NCBI GenBank assembly: GCA_033558025.1
Contig: JAUCEF010000013.1
Location: 4,457,001 to 4,521,000 of the forward strand
Reading direction: 5' to 3'
DNA from: Phytophthora sp. 'mugwort'
Taxonomy: Eukaryota > Oomycota > Peronosporomycetes > Peronosporales > Peronosporaceae
DNA: 64,000 bases
The stretch's first letter is position 1. The number at the start of each line of letters is the position of its first letter. The translations under genes were made by a program, and so were the position numbers. This document shows, piece by piece, positions 32,752-42,899 of the stretch. The notes beneath the pieces were generated by a model, which worked only from the letters and a program-made list of their open reading frames with translations, made no database searches and was not told the DNA's origin.

Positions 32752-33035
32752 TGTTAGAATGCAGTTTCGCCCCGCACCAATCATAAGAGGAAGGGGCCAA
32801 CAACTGAATAGAAAACGTCCAGTTGACAGTTAGCATCCCTCGTCAGAACTAGTAAACGCTGTCCGGAAGATGAGCCCCTCCTGCGGACAGCACCACCCGC
32901 GCGATAATTGTCTTTGAGCGAAAGGAGCTCACTTCTTCTTTTGCCAACGACCGAGCACATCGATCAATTAGAGGGTATAATAGAGATTAAATAAAAAGGA
33001 CTTTGAGCCAAGAAACCGTGTTTTAACATTTATCA
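32752..33035 (+). repeat. Copia 3' LTR
   Basis: It begins TGTTAGAATGCAGTT right after a purine-rich AGTGGGAG tract and ends near ACATTTATCA. It is related to the 5' copy but lacks the AG microsatellite and has an extra segment near 32920-32980. Confidence 0.75.
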
Positions 33036-33098
33036 TCCTCTGAGCTACTACAGTAGTAAAATTGTCGAATAATGGGTTTGCTCCAAGCGGAGAGAAAG

Positions 33099-33480
33099 TG
33101 TAACGGGGTTACACGAAGGTGGCACGAAGTGTAGCCATGCTACGTGTCACCTTGCAGCAAGTGGTACTTCGTACCACTTGGATTAACAGGATTTCAGTAC
33201 GTGGCCACAGGGGCACTCGATATGCATTTGACTAGGTTTAACTACGGTAGACAGTTAGAGTCATACATTTACACCACAGGCGGCTTTGCCGCAGATACCA
33301 AACAAATAACAGTATTAGCATCAAAGAGAGTGTCGCCCTAGGTTTAGGAACACAGACTCTTTGAGTCTCTAGTGCTATAACTAGAGCTATCTAAGCCTCT
33401 GTGGAGACCTTAGGGGTTAGGAGAACCACAGGTAAGACTCGGCGAGTCATACATCGTCCTCTGACGCACTACGCTACGCA
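33099..33480. repeat. Hairpin-rich LTR-like sequence of a Gypsy element
   Basis: It starts TGTAACGGGGTTACA, itself a 6-7 bp hairpin. It also contains AAGTGGTAC-TTC-GTACCACTT (33159-33179), a perfect 9-bp hairpin, and other short inverted pairs. It abuts the minus-strand gag remnant, consistent with the 3' LTR of an internally deleted Gypsy element. The inner boundary is approximate. Confidence 0.45.
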
Positions 33481-34324
33481 GCCCCGCTGCACCTGGTAGC
33501 ACTTGTAGTCAATCCCGCACCTGAGTCTTAGGACTATTCCTCGGATGCTCTGTTGGAGCACCTTCAGCAGAGGATGTCGGCGTCTGCAACGATGTCGACG
33601 ACATCGCAGGATGGGTCCTCCCAGCATAAACCGGTCATTGTGAGCGAGGAGCTCCGGCCATAGCCGTTTCCAGGTTTTGCAGTTCCATGACATAGTTTTG
33701 GAGGAACGCTTGCCTTGCTTGCATCGCAAGAACAGGGAACGATGGTGATACGCCACACTGGCCAACAGAAAATGCTTGCGGAGTTTTTGTTCCATGAACG
33801 ACCATGAAGTGAAATACCTCGGAGACGAGGTCTCTCGAGCCATAGCCATGTACGTGCCCGGCCTCCCAGGTTGGACAGGGCGAAGGCGACTTGAGATCTC
33901 GCATCATAGATCTGTCCCGCGCTCAGCGTGATCTCGATCTCGCGGATCCAGAAGAACAAGCTGTCCGACTCCTTCCCGTCGAGCTTGGAACCGTCATCTT
34001 GACCGCCTTCGTCGATCCTTGTCGCGTAGCGAACTTAACGGACTCCCGCGCAGCGGATTGAGCTGCGCTCTGGTCTTCCGCCCGTACTGTCACGCGTGCA
34101 GCATCTTGGGCCGCAGCGCTCACATGTGCGATGTGCGAGGTCTCGTACTTGTCAAAACGCTCAACGTGGGCTCTCCGTTCTTCCGCAGAGAGTGAGGGGA
34201 ATCCAGCGAAAGCCTGCTCGCCTAGAAGGCTAACCGTCCTATCTAAGGTGGCCCAGTGGGCATCCGAGCGTTGAGGGAAGTCTTGGCGAGACGGCATTCG
34301 ACTCCCTGAGTCTTCCATACTCAA
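33469..34324 (-). pseudogene. Gypsy-type gag remnant
   Basis: The minus strand starts MSMEDSGSRMPSRQDF at 34324 and reads an Ala/Glu-rich coiled region. After frame changes it gives FFWIREIEITLSAGQIYDAR and QVAFALSNLGGRARTW, a retrotransposon Gag (capsid) signature. The frame then decays toward 33469. The expected protease and pol between gag and the LTR-like block at 33.1-33.48 kb are missing, so the element is internally deleted. Confidence 0.6.
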
Positions 34325-34653
34325 AGAGAACTTGATTGCTGTAGCAATCCGCGACGGTCGCGAGATTGACTACAAGTGCTACCAGGTGTGACGGCGGTCG
34401 CACGCACCTAGCCTGAGGAAGCGTATCTTCTAACCGAGACAGATGCCCTGCGTCTCTATCTTCTTGTCGCACGTGGAAAGCTTGACTTTCCAATAGTCCG
34501 TGAGACAGGGTTCCCACGACTTGCAAACTTCTAGGTTAGATTTTAACTGAGTCTTAACATGCTCCTATGTTCCCTACATGCTGTAAACTGCCTAATTAAT
34601 GCATCCCCTAAATCACCGGTTTCTCAATGGGTGGCTCTCAAGCCCTGTCTCCT

Positions 34654-34779
34654 TCCTAAGTGCGATTCGTACCTAAAGGTGCATCTCACCTAGGTACGAT
34701 TCGTACCTAACTGTGCCTCGTCTAAGTGCGATCTGTACTTAGTGGTGCGTCTTCTCTCCTAGATACGATCCGTACCTAG
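34654..34779. repeat. Four tandem near-palindromic 20-22 bp units
   Basis: Units at 34654-34676, 34689-34710, 34721-34741 and 34758-34779 share the form CCTAGGTACGATTCGTACC. Each is nearly self-complementary around a one-base centre, and they are separated by 10-16 bp spacers. It may be part of the upstream LTR of the Gypsy remnant. Confidence 0.75.
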
Positions 34780-34839
34780 TGTGTGGGCACATATTGTGTG
34801 GTCACATCAACTGGTCATGAACCATCCATCAGGAAGACG

Positions 34840-35043
34840 CCCCATTAAACCAATCTCCTTAACAAGGATGTGGACTGGTGTTGGGACACCGGACATCAAG
34901 CGGCTTTTGAAGCCATTAAGGAGAGTCTCCTTCAGGCGCCGATCCTGGCGCTGCCAGATCCCGATCTTCCTTTCAGTGTCGTCTGTGACGCGTCGGACTT
35001 TGCCATCGGCAGTGCTTTGTTGCATGAAAATCCACCAGCGTAA
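34840..35043 (+). pseudogene. Gypsy RNase H fragment
   Basis: One plus-strand frame reads AAFEAIKESLLQAPILALPD, followed by FSVVCDASDFAIGSALLHEN, the start of a Gypsy-class RNase H domain that follows reverse transcriptase. It is cut off at about 35043 where Harbinger-like sequence begins. It lies on the opposite strand to the gag remnant, so it comes from a different insertion. Confidence 0.6.
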
Positions 35044-35064
35044 TTGTGTAAGGGACCATGCAAT

Positions 35065-35802
35065 CTACAAAGCATTTCCGACTTTTTTCGATGTCTTCTG
35101 GTCGACCTTCCGCAGCAAAATGCGCACCGGTTCTTAAGGGTGTCAAAGGCTCGTTCCACGACAATTCGTGTATACGAGTGACTGTATTTGTAGAGGCTCT
35201 TCATTGGGCAATACCGGCTTCTTCCTCGGGTAACAGGGTGAGTAGATGCGTCCACTGCTTGTAACCAGAGTCACCCAGCAAATGGAATCGTGCGGGGAAA
35301 TTGCCAGCGAACCGCTGGCAATTTCCCCGAACGATTCCACAGCCACTGATCACGATCCAGAACGGATCCGACACGATGTAAACAGCATTCTGCTGTCAAA
35401 ATGACGGCATGGACGTTGACCGCAGGATAGTCTTTGCGGCAATACCACCTTCATACGCGCGAGGGCGGGAAATCCTCACGAGGTGTCATCGATGCCCCCA
35501 ATAGCGTCCGCAAAAATACACACCCACTCGAACGCTAGTGACTCGCGCTCTAGGTGGCCCTCGTCAAATGTCGTAGTCCAGTCCTCTTTTTTGATCCGCC
35601 ATAACACCGCCAACACCTCGTTGATGGCCACGACGGTAGATTTGCTAATTCGAAGAAAGCTGAGACAGATTCGATCGCTGAGCCATTGGCTAGGTAGTGT
35701 AGGCAAACAGATATTTTCTTGAACTTGGTCACCTCCACAGGGTGGCCCGTGTTGTGTGAACGCTGTCTCCGTCCGACAGCCACTCAAAAACCGATCTCGC
35801 AC
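35065..35802 (-). pseudogene. Harbinger-type (DDE_Tnp_4) transposase remnant
   Basis: Minus-strand frames contain a piece with FEWVCIFADAIGGIDDTS near 35500 and, toward the C-terminus, HSYTRIVVERAFDTLKNRCA followed by a Leu-His-Asn-like end. The RIVVERAFxxLKxR segment is typical of the last acidic residue region of PIF/Harbinger transposases. Frames are shifted several times, and a 57-bp fold-back (35284-35340) interrupts the middle. Terminal repeats were not found. Confidence 0.5.
35284..35340. repeat. Fold-back inverted repeat, 27-bp arms, 3-nt loop, one mismatch
   Basis: The left arm (35284-35310) and right arm (35314-35340) are reverse complements except at one position; the innermost 16 bp (GGGGAAATTGCCAGCG) are perfect. 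The loop is AAC. The arms fall inside transposase coding sequence. Confidence 0.9.
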
Positions 35803-36689
35803 GCGATCAGCATGAAGGACTTGGGCAGCAAACAGTCCGCTTGAACCTGCCGTCGGCCTCTAAGGCCAGCGCAGTTTCAAAGGCCCTGAACGGGAAGGTG
35901 CGTCCCCGCTAGGGGGTCACGAAACTCTCAGTCATCGCCGGCAGCAATAGGGAAGACACCGACTGTGGTGACGGCACGACAGCGATGTCATGGTCCAGTT
36001 CCGCGAGCGCGGAAAATCACGTAGTGTCCTTTCAAGTATAGAACAATCGGGATATTATACCAGAGAATCGATCTCGCTTCCAGCATTGACGAGGGATGCT
36101 GGGAACTGGCATCATTCTATGCGTTTATTGTAAATCTAGCCAATCAATGTGGTTTTAGCTTAACATCGGAGTCGACGAATGTTCGACCAGGGCCTTGATG
36201 ACTGCATTGAACCCATAATTGCTACGGAGTTGGGAGAGCACGCGTCGTTCAAGTTCTGTTCTCCGGTGGAGACGTCGGTCCTGATGGAGATGCTCGTGCG
36301 GCTGCTGTTGAAGTCACCCCACAATGCAACCACAGCGATAAAAGATATATAACTTAAAATTTGTTCTGGGGATGGGCGGCGACCCAGGGCCATCGCCTAC
36401 CGGATCACACGTGCGTAGTATACAATGGTGGCACAGCTCGTTTTCGGTCCCGGTTTGAACCCATAACCTCTTAACTTAATGGATATGCTCACCGATATGC
36501 AATGACAGCATATCCATCTCTTTCGGCTCAATAAACCTCGATGATGTTCCCCTCCTTGAGGAGGGATGACACGCCACGATCCTGCGAGTTCAAATCTCGG
36601 CGCCAACAGCTCCCATACAAATTTTTAGTTTGTTTATTGCCTTCGCATACCATGACACATCACCCAGCTTCCTATTTTACACTGAACCT
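35803..36689. other. Gene-free stretch between transposon remnants
   Basis: No supported gene is visible. It contains GGATATGCT/AGCATATCC inverted arms around 36480-36514 and two tRNA T-arm-like motifs (GGGTTCAAACC on the minus strand near 36450; GAGTTCAAATCTC near 36588), which might be SINE or tRNA relics. Confidence 0.4.
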
Positions 36690-37535
36690 CGCTCAGATCC
36701 GCCTTGTGCAACACGTCCTGGACGCTCGCTCACTTCATGGAGTGGGGCACGCAGCAGTTCGAGACACCTGTCAAGCGTTCCACTCTGCAAGGTATACAGC
36801 TGCCCAGCGGCAAAGCCCCAAGCCATGAGTTTTCAGCAGCGTACCGGCTGTTGATTGTGGTTTCGCTGCGGCATGGAAGGGGGGGGGGCTCGGTGAGCGC
36901 GGAGACAGTGGGGGAAAGAGTGAAGGAGCTTCGCTCAACTGTGCCAAGTACCACTCACGCGACGTTTACAACATGAACAAAACTTCATTCTCCAAAAAAA
37001 GGTATCTACGTTAGATAGAACGGAAGGTGCAAGGAACAGAATAAGGAGACGATCACGGTCTGCGTGGGCACCGGCGCGCACGGCACGGACCAGCTTTCGC
37101 TTCACTTTATTGGTAAGGCCAAGGTGCCACGTCCGTTGAAAAGTCGCGACGCTTTCTCCGAGATAGGCGCGACGTATGCAAGACCTGTAAAGCGTGGATG
37201 AACACAACAAGATATTGTTGGTGGCTTGAGCAGCTGAGAGAGATCAGCAGAGGCAAATATATTGCTAGTTGACAACGTATCGTCTCACAGCGACAAGCCA
37301 GTTTGAGCTGCCCAACGTGGTCGTTCACATGTTGCCTCCAAACACCACCACCGCCCTGCAGCCGATGGATCAAGGGGTCATCAAGAGAGTGTCAAGGATC
37401 ATTATCGAGGTACAAAGCAAGAGGCGGAACTCGACAAGTTCTACAGAGGGAGCCATATGTTCCTATCAATTTCTACAACGCAATGACGTGGTACTCGAAA
37501 GACTGGGGCAACGTATCCAGTAAACTAATTATCGT
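36690..37535 (+). pseudogene. pogo/Tigger-type transposase remnant
   Basis: Plus-strand frames begin with a CENP-B-like helix-turn-helix segment, TLAHFMEWGTQQFETPVKRS. Later pieces are ITVCVGTGAHGTDQLSLHFI, a WM...WWLEQL stretch, and ELPNVVVHMLPPNTTTALQP followed by MDQGVIK. The last is the hallmark of DDE_1 endonucleases of pogo/Tigger elements. At least four frame changes show it is dead. It lies in gene-poor DNA before the receptor gene. Confidence 0.65.
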
Positions 37536-37983
37536 AATTCCTAACCTAGTTAGCGATTTTTGCTGATGTTTTCAGAATAGCTACGCAAAATTTTAAACGG
37601 TTAATACAAGTCGCAATTTGACTATGTATCTGGAAACGAAGCTTTTTATGATAAATAACAGTTACCGGTATAGTGCATTCTGAATGGTTAAAATGGCCCT
37701 GTGTGGTCCACATATCATAACGTGTGGTACATTACGTACATATACATGTACTATGTAGTACCTGTAATAGCCAAGAAACATAATACGACATAATTATCCA
37801 CTGTAGAAGGAGATGTGACCAAGACTACAGTCGTGACTAAACATCGTGTTCATTCCACGCGAATTGTTGTCTTCTGTCTCTTTCTTTCGCTGTTACTTTC
37901 CTACCGGCAGAAGGCATCCATGTAAGATAGATAACCAAGCACGACTTGCAAACCTCTCAGTCGCCGTTTATCTGAACGCCAGT
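37536..37983. other. Intergenic, no feature seen
   Basis: This is AT-leaning sequence between the Tigger remnant and the 3' end of the receptor gene. I see no ORF or repeat of note. Confidence 0.5.
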
Positions 37984-39726
37984 TTACATGCCATCATCCT
38001 CGTCTTCTTCTAGAAAGCCGCGCGAAGGCATGTAGCCGCGGGGACTCTTGGCAGCAGCACGCTCTGCCGGGTGCAGCATTCGAGACCTCTCATCTTCCAA
38101 ATCATAATCATCGTCCAGCGTCTGGTCCTCAAGTGGCATGTACTCAGCCAGAATGCTACGCACTTGATCACGCATGTGGCGCTGGGTACGGCGCCAGTAG
38201 ACAAAACCACCTGCAGCCACAATACCCACGAATGCGAGCAGCACAACCACAAGCGACGTGAAGGAGTACCCGCCGTTGCCGGTGATGGCGGCCGCATTCG
38301 CGAGACTGCCAACCTTAACGCAGTCCAGGAGACCCACCGACGACTGACTAGCGCACGTGCAGACCTCAGGAGGATCGTGAACACCGTAGCCGGCGCATAC
38401 CATGCCCAAAATGCTCGTGGGGTCCACGCGACCGCGAGCGTGTACGCCGTCCACGTAGAGCGCTGGTAGCCGCAGAAGCTGAAGAGCCGTCTGCTGCTTG
38501 AGTTCCTCCTCCAGCAGGGGGTTCACCTCATCCACGTCGACGCCGTAGGGCTGCATGCACTCCTCAACCGCCTTAATGTCAATGCCCAATTTCTTCATAA
38601 CCTTCTCAGCGCAAGATCGCTCACGGAAGATGTTTTCGTCCTGTCCGCAAGCTTCTCCAGAAGCCTTCACGTACTTCCACCACTTCAGTCCAACACCCGG
38701 GTCCGTTTTGCTCTCTAGCTTCCAAATGCACTTACGACGCAGGTTCTCCAGCACCACATCAGCTCCCGACGCGCCAGTTGAGCGGTCGTGAAAAGGTGAC
38801 GGGTCCAGCAGACAGTAGCGACCGTTGTTGAGGCACATGTTGCCACAAGCTGACGTGCTCGGACCGCCTTCATCGTGGCATCCCACCTTGGTGCCGTTGT
38901 ACGACACGAAATGCGGCGTGAAGAAGGCGCGGTCGCCCAGCGCTGTGACCATCTCCTCCAGGTTGGCCAGCGTGGATAGGGATTGATCGTCCCAAGCGCT
39001 CTGCCACATGGTCCACTCCACGCGTCCATCAGGTGAAGGAATGCCCCAGTCGAACTTGACCATCACGTTGCTCACACCCTTGCTCTGCGCGATCTCGCGC
39101 TTAATAGCATCACCATCACTCTTGCGGATCAGCATACTGGGGATGGAGATATCTCCGCCCGATTCGTCGTCCGCCATGAACGGCAGCACCGTCTCACAAA
39201 AGTCGTCGCCTGTCTCGCGCAGACACTCCACGTCGGTACATAGGCACTTGTTGTCTGCGATGAGCACGGCACGAGCGCCAGCATGCTGGGCGCGACGCAC
39301 TTTCTCCACGAAGTGGCAGTCTCCGCGGTCCAGCATGAGAGCGAAGGGCGGCTCCCAGTCGCCGTTCTTAATCTCCTCGCAACCGGACTCGCTCGTGTAT
39401 ACCAGTTGTGTCTGCAGCGAGCCCATCGAATACGCTGGGTAGCCGAACAGCGCGTCCTTGTGCGCGTACCCGTCCTTCTTCATGAGCTTCTCTGGTAGCA
39501 CCACCTGTAGCTTCGTGTGGTCGCTCTACACAAGAAGAGAAACAAGGAGAAACCCCCAATAACAGCGTTAGCTACAGGGAGAAAACGAGATCTACAGCGC
39601 TTGGGGGTTCTTGCGCACCTCCGTCGATGGCCACTCGTCCACGTCCATGGCGCGTGCATGCACAGTGATATGCGTGGAGAGCGCCAGCAACGCTGCGGTG
39701 AGCAGCATGTTTCGCGACACGTGCAT
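37984..39726 (-). CDS. Vacuolar sorting receptor-like type I membrane protein
   Basis: Two exons (39726-39596 and 39523-37984) give 556 residues. Exon 1 encodes a signal peptide (MHVSRNMLLTAALLALS). A protease-associated (PA) domain follows, with FALMLDRGDCHFVEKVRRAQ and GARAVLIAD, then a large cysteine-containing luminal region (for example MCLNNGRYCLLDPSP). A single transmembrane segment spans about 463-487. The 69-residue cytosolic tail contains YMPL (505-508), the tyrosine sorting motif of plant vacuolar sorting receptors recognised by AP adaptors. It should carry soluble cargo from the Golgi to the lytic compartment. The intron acceptor is chosen to keep frame (GTAGAG, then C). Confidence 0.88.
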
Positions 39727-40110
39727 CTTGATCCTCCGGATTCCTGTTCTGTCTAAAGGCGAGTAATGTAAGCAGCACGCTTGGGGGAAAAGCTTCTTCA
39801 GGTTGAAAGATGTCGCCCCGCCAAGTGAAATGCAAACTTGGGGTTAAAAAGAGAGGGATGACCTCTCGCTCAAACGCCAAACCCTAACATCATGGAAATT
39901 TCTATCTGATCCGACCAATCAGCCATCGCTAAAAGTGCTTCGGCCATCACTCCTGTTTTCAGTTGAAGTGGGCAGGAAATGCTTTGCTGCAGTCTCCGAT
40001 TTCGGCGCAGGTGCGCAAGCAAAAATCCACTACCGACAATTATGGAAGGTCAGTGCCTACCAAAAGAGGTTCCGCTGTGAGCGTGTCAACGTTTACTATC
40101 AAATTTCAGG
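39727..40110. other. Intergenic between receptor gene and Sec5 3' end
   Basis: About 380 bp holding the presumed promoter of the receptor gene and the 3' untranslated region of Sec5; both are minus-strand genes. No other feature is seen. Confidence 0.5.
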
Positions 40111-42899
40111 TTACTGTTGAAGGGCGAGGAGATATAACTTGGTTTGGTGCTTCATCTGGTTGAGAAGCGTCACGTGACCCGAGTTCGTCGCCTGCCCCTC
40201 ACCTCTGACCTGCACGAGCTTCTTTTCCACATCTTCAAGCTGCGCTTTCGTACTCTCCGCCATCAGATCGCACAGGGCCAACTGGAAGAAGCGCGCTTCA
40301 ACGAGCAGCTGTAGAGGTCAATGCATCGTGTCAGTACGGCAGAACTGTGTAAGTTTACAATCTTGAACCTTGCTTATACTTACATGGCTGCGTTTCCAAT
40401 TATCCACGGTCAAACTGCTGGTATCCTTCAGGTTACGTACCGAAGTCTGGAGAAACTCAGCCAACGCTGCGATTAGTGGGTCGGTCACGCTGCGGATGTA
40501 GTCCCAGCATTGAGGGTACTCCCCCACGCTCACTTCAACTTCACTGCGCAGGGTGATCAGTTGTAGAAGCACGTTGAATACATATTGACGCGGATCTGAG
40601 GGCATAGCGGTCGAAGACACGAGATTGGATGTCGCAGCCTGCAACGGTGCCGGTGTCGGGAACCCAACGCTGCCGGAACAGCTAGCGCGAGAGCTGTTTC
40701 TACTGCTGCTACTGCTGTTGCTACTGTGAGACTGGAATGGTTCTTCTGCCGCTCCTGCACGAAGTATTCGCTGAAGTGGCTCTGTGTACGTGGACGAGTA
40801 GATGTCCATGCACTTGATCTCCACATTTTGCACCAAGTTGGAGAGAGCTCGAGTACTGGAAGTTGCCGCACGACCATGCTCCAGCATACTGTTGTAGATA
40901 TCCTCGTCAATGCTGCCATATTTCAGTTGCATCACCCACCCGTCGACAATGCGAAGACACTTTTCACGCAACTCCACACAGTTCGCCACAATGGCAAGCA
41001 AAATGCAAACTCGTGCTCCACTTCGGTTGCCATTAGCCCGGCCATTAGTGAAGGCTTCCACCGAAATTGGTGGAGTGACCTCTGCAACAAATGCAGCCAC
41101 CACATTGTCAAGAAATTCGGACAACATATCGCGCAGGTGTTCCTCCAGATCGTGAGCAAGCTGCGTTCGGAAGTGAAAATCTACGTCAGCAACTGGAAAA
41201 GTTGTGGGGGAAGTAACCCCAGCTTTCTGAGTGCTATTGCGATCTGCAATATCCAGCACATCCAACAGTACTTGGCCAACATCCTTCCAGATACCCTTCC
41301 AGCGTTGTAGAACGTCGGTGGCGCAAGTTGTAAAGACCAACGGCCGATGCAGTAGAATCTTGGACTCGGAGGATATTGTAGATGCGTTCCTGATTACATC
41401 AAATGCCTGTCGGGCCTCGACAATCACACGCTGCACTTTGGTTCGCGGTTCCGTCGACGTCGCCACAGGGGTGAGAGCGGACGCGTTGGGTGTTCCCAGT
41501 GTGGTCTCACTCGAAAACGATGGAAGTACTGCCACGACTGGTTCAAAATACTCAGCAAGCAGCCCTGATCGCGCAGATTGGCATACCTGCTCCAGATACC
41601 CGAGCGTAATGGTCACTCGAAATTTGTTGCAAAAGGTCTCGTTGAGTTGCTCGATGTTAGCGTTGAGCATTGCAGCGTTGGGACATTTAGTGAGACAACG
41701 GAGCTGACGGAAAGCTTCAGTCAGTAGCTTGAGTCGCAATGCCGAGGATGGTGATGCATGGCGCTTCAGTAAACCAACACACTTGGACAAGATATTCCAC
41801 GCTTGTTGCTGAACGCGCTCGGCCTCGACGGACGTGATGGAATTGCTGGTCGCTGCAGGACTACGCTCGGGTGTCTTGAACAGCTCGCAAATAAAACTCC
41901 ATAACCCGTTGCGAAAGCGGGTCGCGATAGCAACACACTCCCTCATAACTTCATCGCTAGCAATCTGGCTGGCATTTTCGCCGTCGATTTCCGTGAGTTT
42001 ACGCTCCAGATACTCAAATTGCTTAATGAGGCAAGTGAGTATGGGCTTCTCCACCAGCCCCAGCGCAGTTAACACGTCGATCGCGCGCTTCTAGATGAAA
42101 GGAAACAATTACATGAAACCGTTAGAGCCCAAGTTGGTATTGAGAACGTAATACCGCCGCAACGCACTTGATCTGCCACTGATGCCGACATATCCTCCAG
42201 CTTCCGGAGTAGCTCCGCATTGGCTGTAGCAGCAATTTCATGACCGGCTGTCACCACGCGCTTCAGTGGGGCGGCAAGGTTCGCGATCTTGCCGCTCTGG
42301 TGTTTCAGCCTCGCGTAGTCCACCGCCAGCGTCTCGTAGTCCTGCATACGCTGACTGGCCTTCATTTTGTTCGTCAATTCCAGAATGGGCCCTAGACGAG
42401 CCAGCACCGCCAGCGTGTGTCGAATGCGCCGTTGTTCCCTCGCGCGATGCAGCATCACTGCTAGTGAGGCGTCCGTGACGCGGCTCAAGTTTTGCATGTC
42501 CCCCACCAGCGCCTCGGTTTCTTGTTGGTGCGCACTGACGTCCGCAGCCAGTGCACGGACTGCCTCATGGCAGCTCAGATACTGGTCGAAGTGCGCGCTC
42601 ACCAGGGCTTTGAGCTGCGCCGTCTTGTCGGACGTGGTCTTGCGCAGCTCTGTCAGCGCCGTTTGCAGCTCCGGGAAGCTCGTGTGCTGTGGTGCAACGC
42701 ATACGGTCGGTGCGGGTTAGCGCGCTAGACAGAACAGCGAATGTGCTGCATGCCTTTCTAGACAACCTACCGCGTGCATGATGGCAAGATACCGCGCTGC
42801 ATTGAAGAGCGGCGAGGATAGGTCGATCTCGGCTTGGCTACTCGCCGTCACGGAAGGTGTGGGCTTCGTCTTGACTGAGGAATCCGCGCTGGGAGACAT
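40111..42899 (-). CDS. Exocyst complex component Sec5
   Basis: Four exons (42899-42771, 42686-42168, 42090-40384, 40308-40111) keep frame with canonical splice sites and give 850 residues. The N-terminal part reads SSPLFNAARYLAIMHA, then HTSFPELQTALTELRK and LVSAHFDQYLSCHEAV, the helical core typical of exocyst Sec5/EXOC2. A long alpha-helical C-terminal domain follows, with Ser-rich linkers (a run of Ser/Asn near 40710-40740). The exocyst tethers secretory vesicles to the plasma membrane, in oomycetes probably at hyphal tips. The terminal exon is missed if the intron at 40383-40309 is read through. Assignment to Sec5 is by the N-terminal pattern. Confidence 0.82.

Larger units (their letters stand above)
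26363..33035 (+). mobile_element. Ty1/Copia-type LTR retrotransposon, decayed, with internal insertions
   Basis: Two related LTRs (26363-26653 and 32752-33035) flank internal plus-strand fragments of gag, integrase, reverse transcriptase and RNase H in Copia order (integrase before reverse transcriptase). The coding remains are full of frameshifts. About 1.8 kb in the middle (27.84-29.66 kb) does not look like Copia and contains a candidate solo LTR and a small two-exon ORF, so other DNA was inserted between gag and pol. No convincing target-site duplication is visible at the outer ends. Confidence 0.75.

Noticed and set aside
36410..36620. tRNA-like motifs (GGGTTCAAACC minus strand; GAGTTCAAATCTC plus strand)
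   Set aside because: T-arm-like boxes are present, but no pairing acceptor stem or D-arm could be fitted, so no tRNA gene is called.
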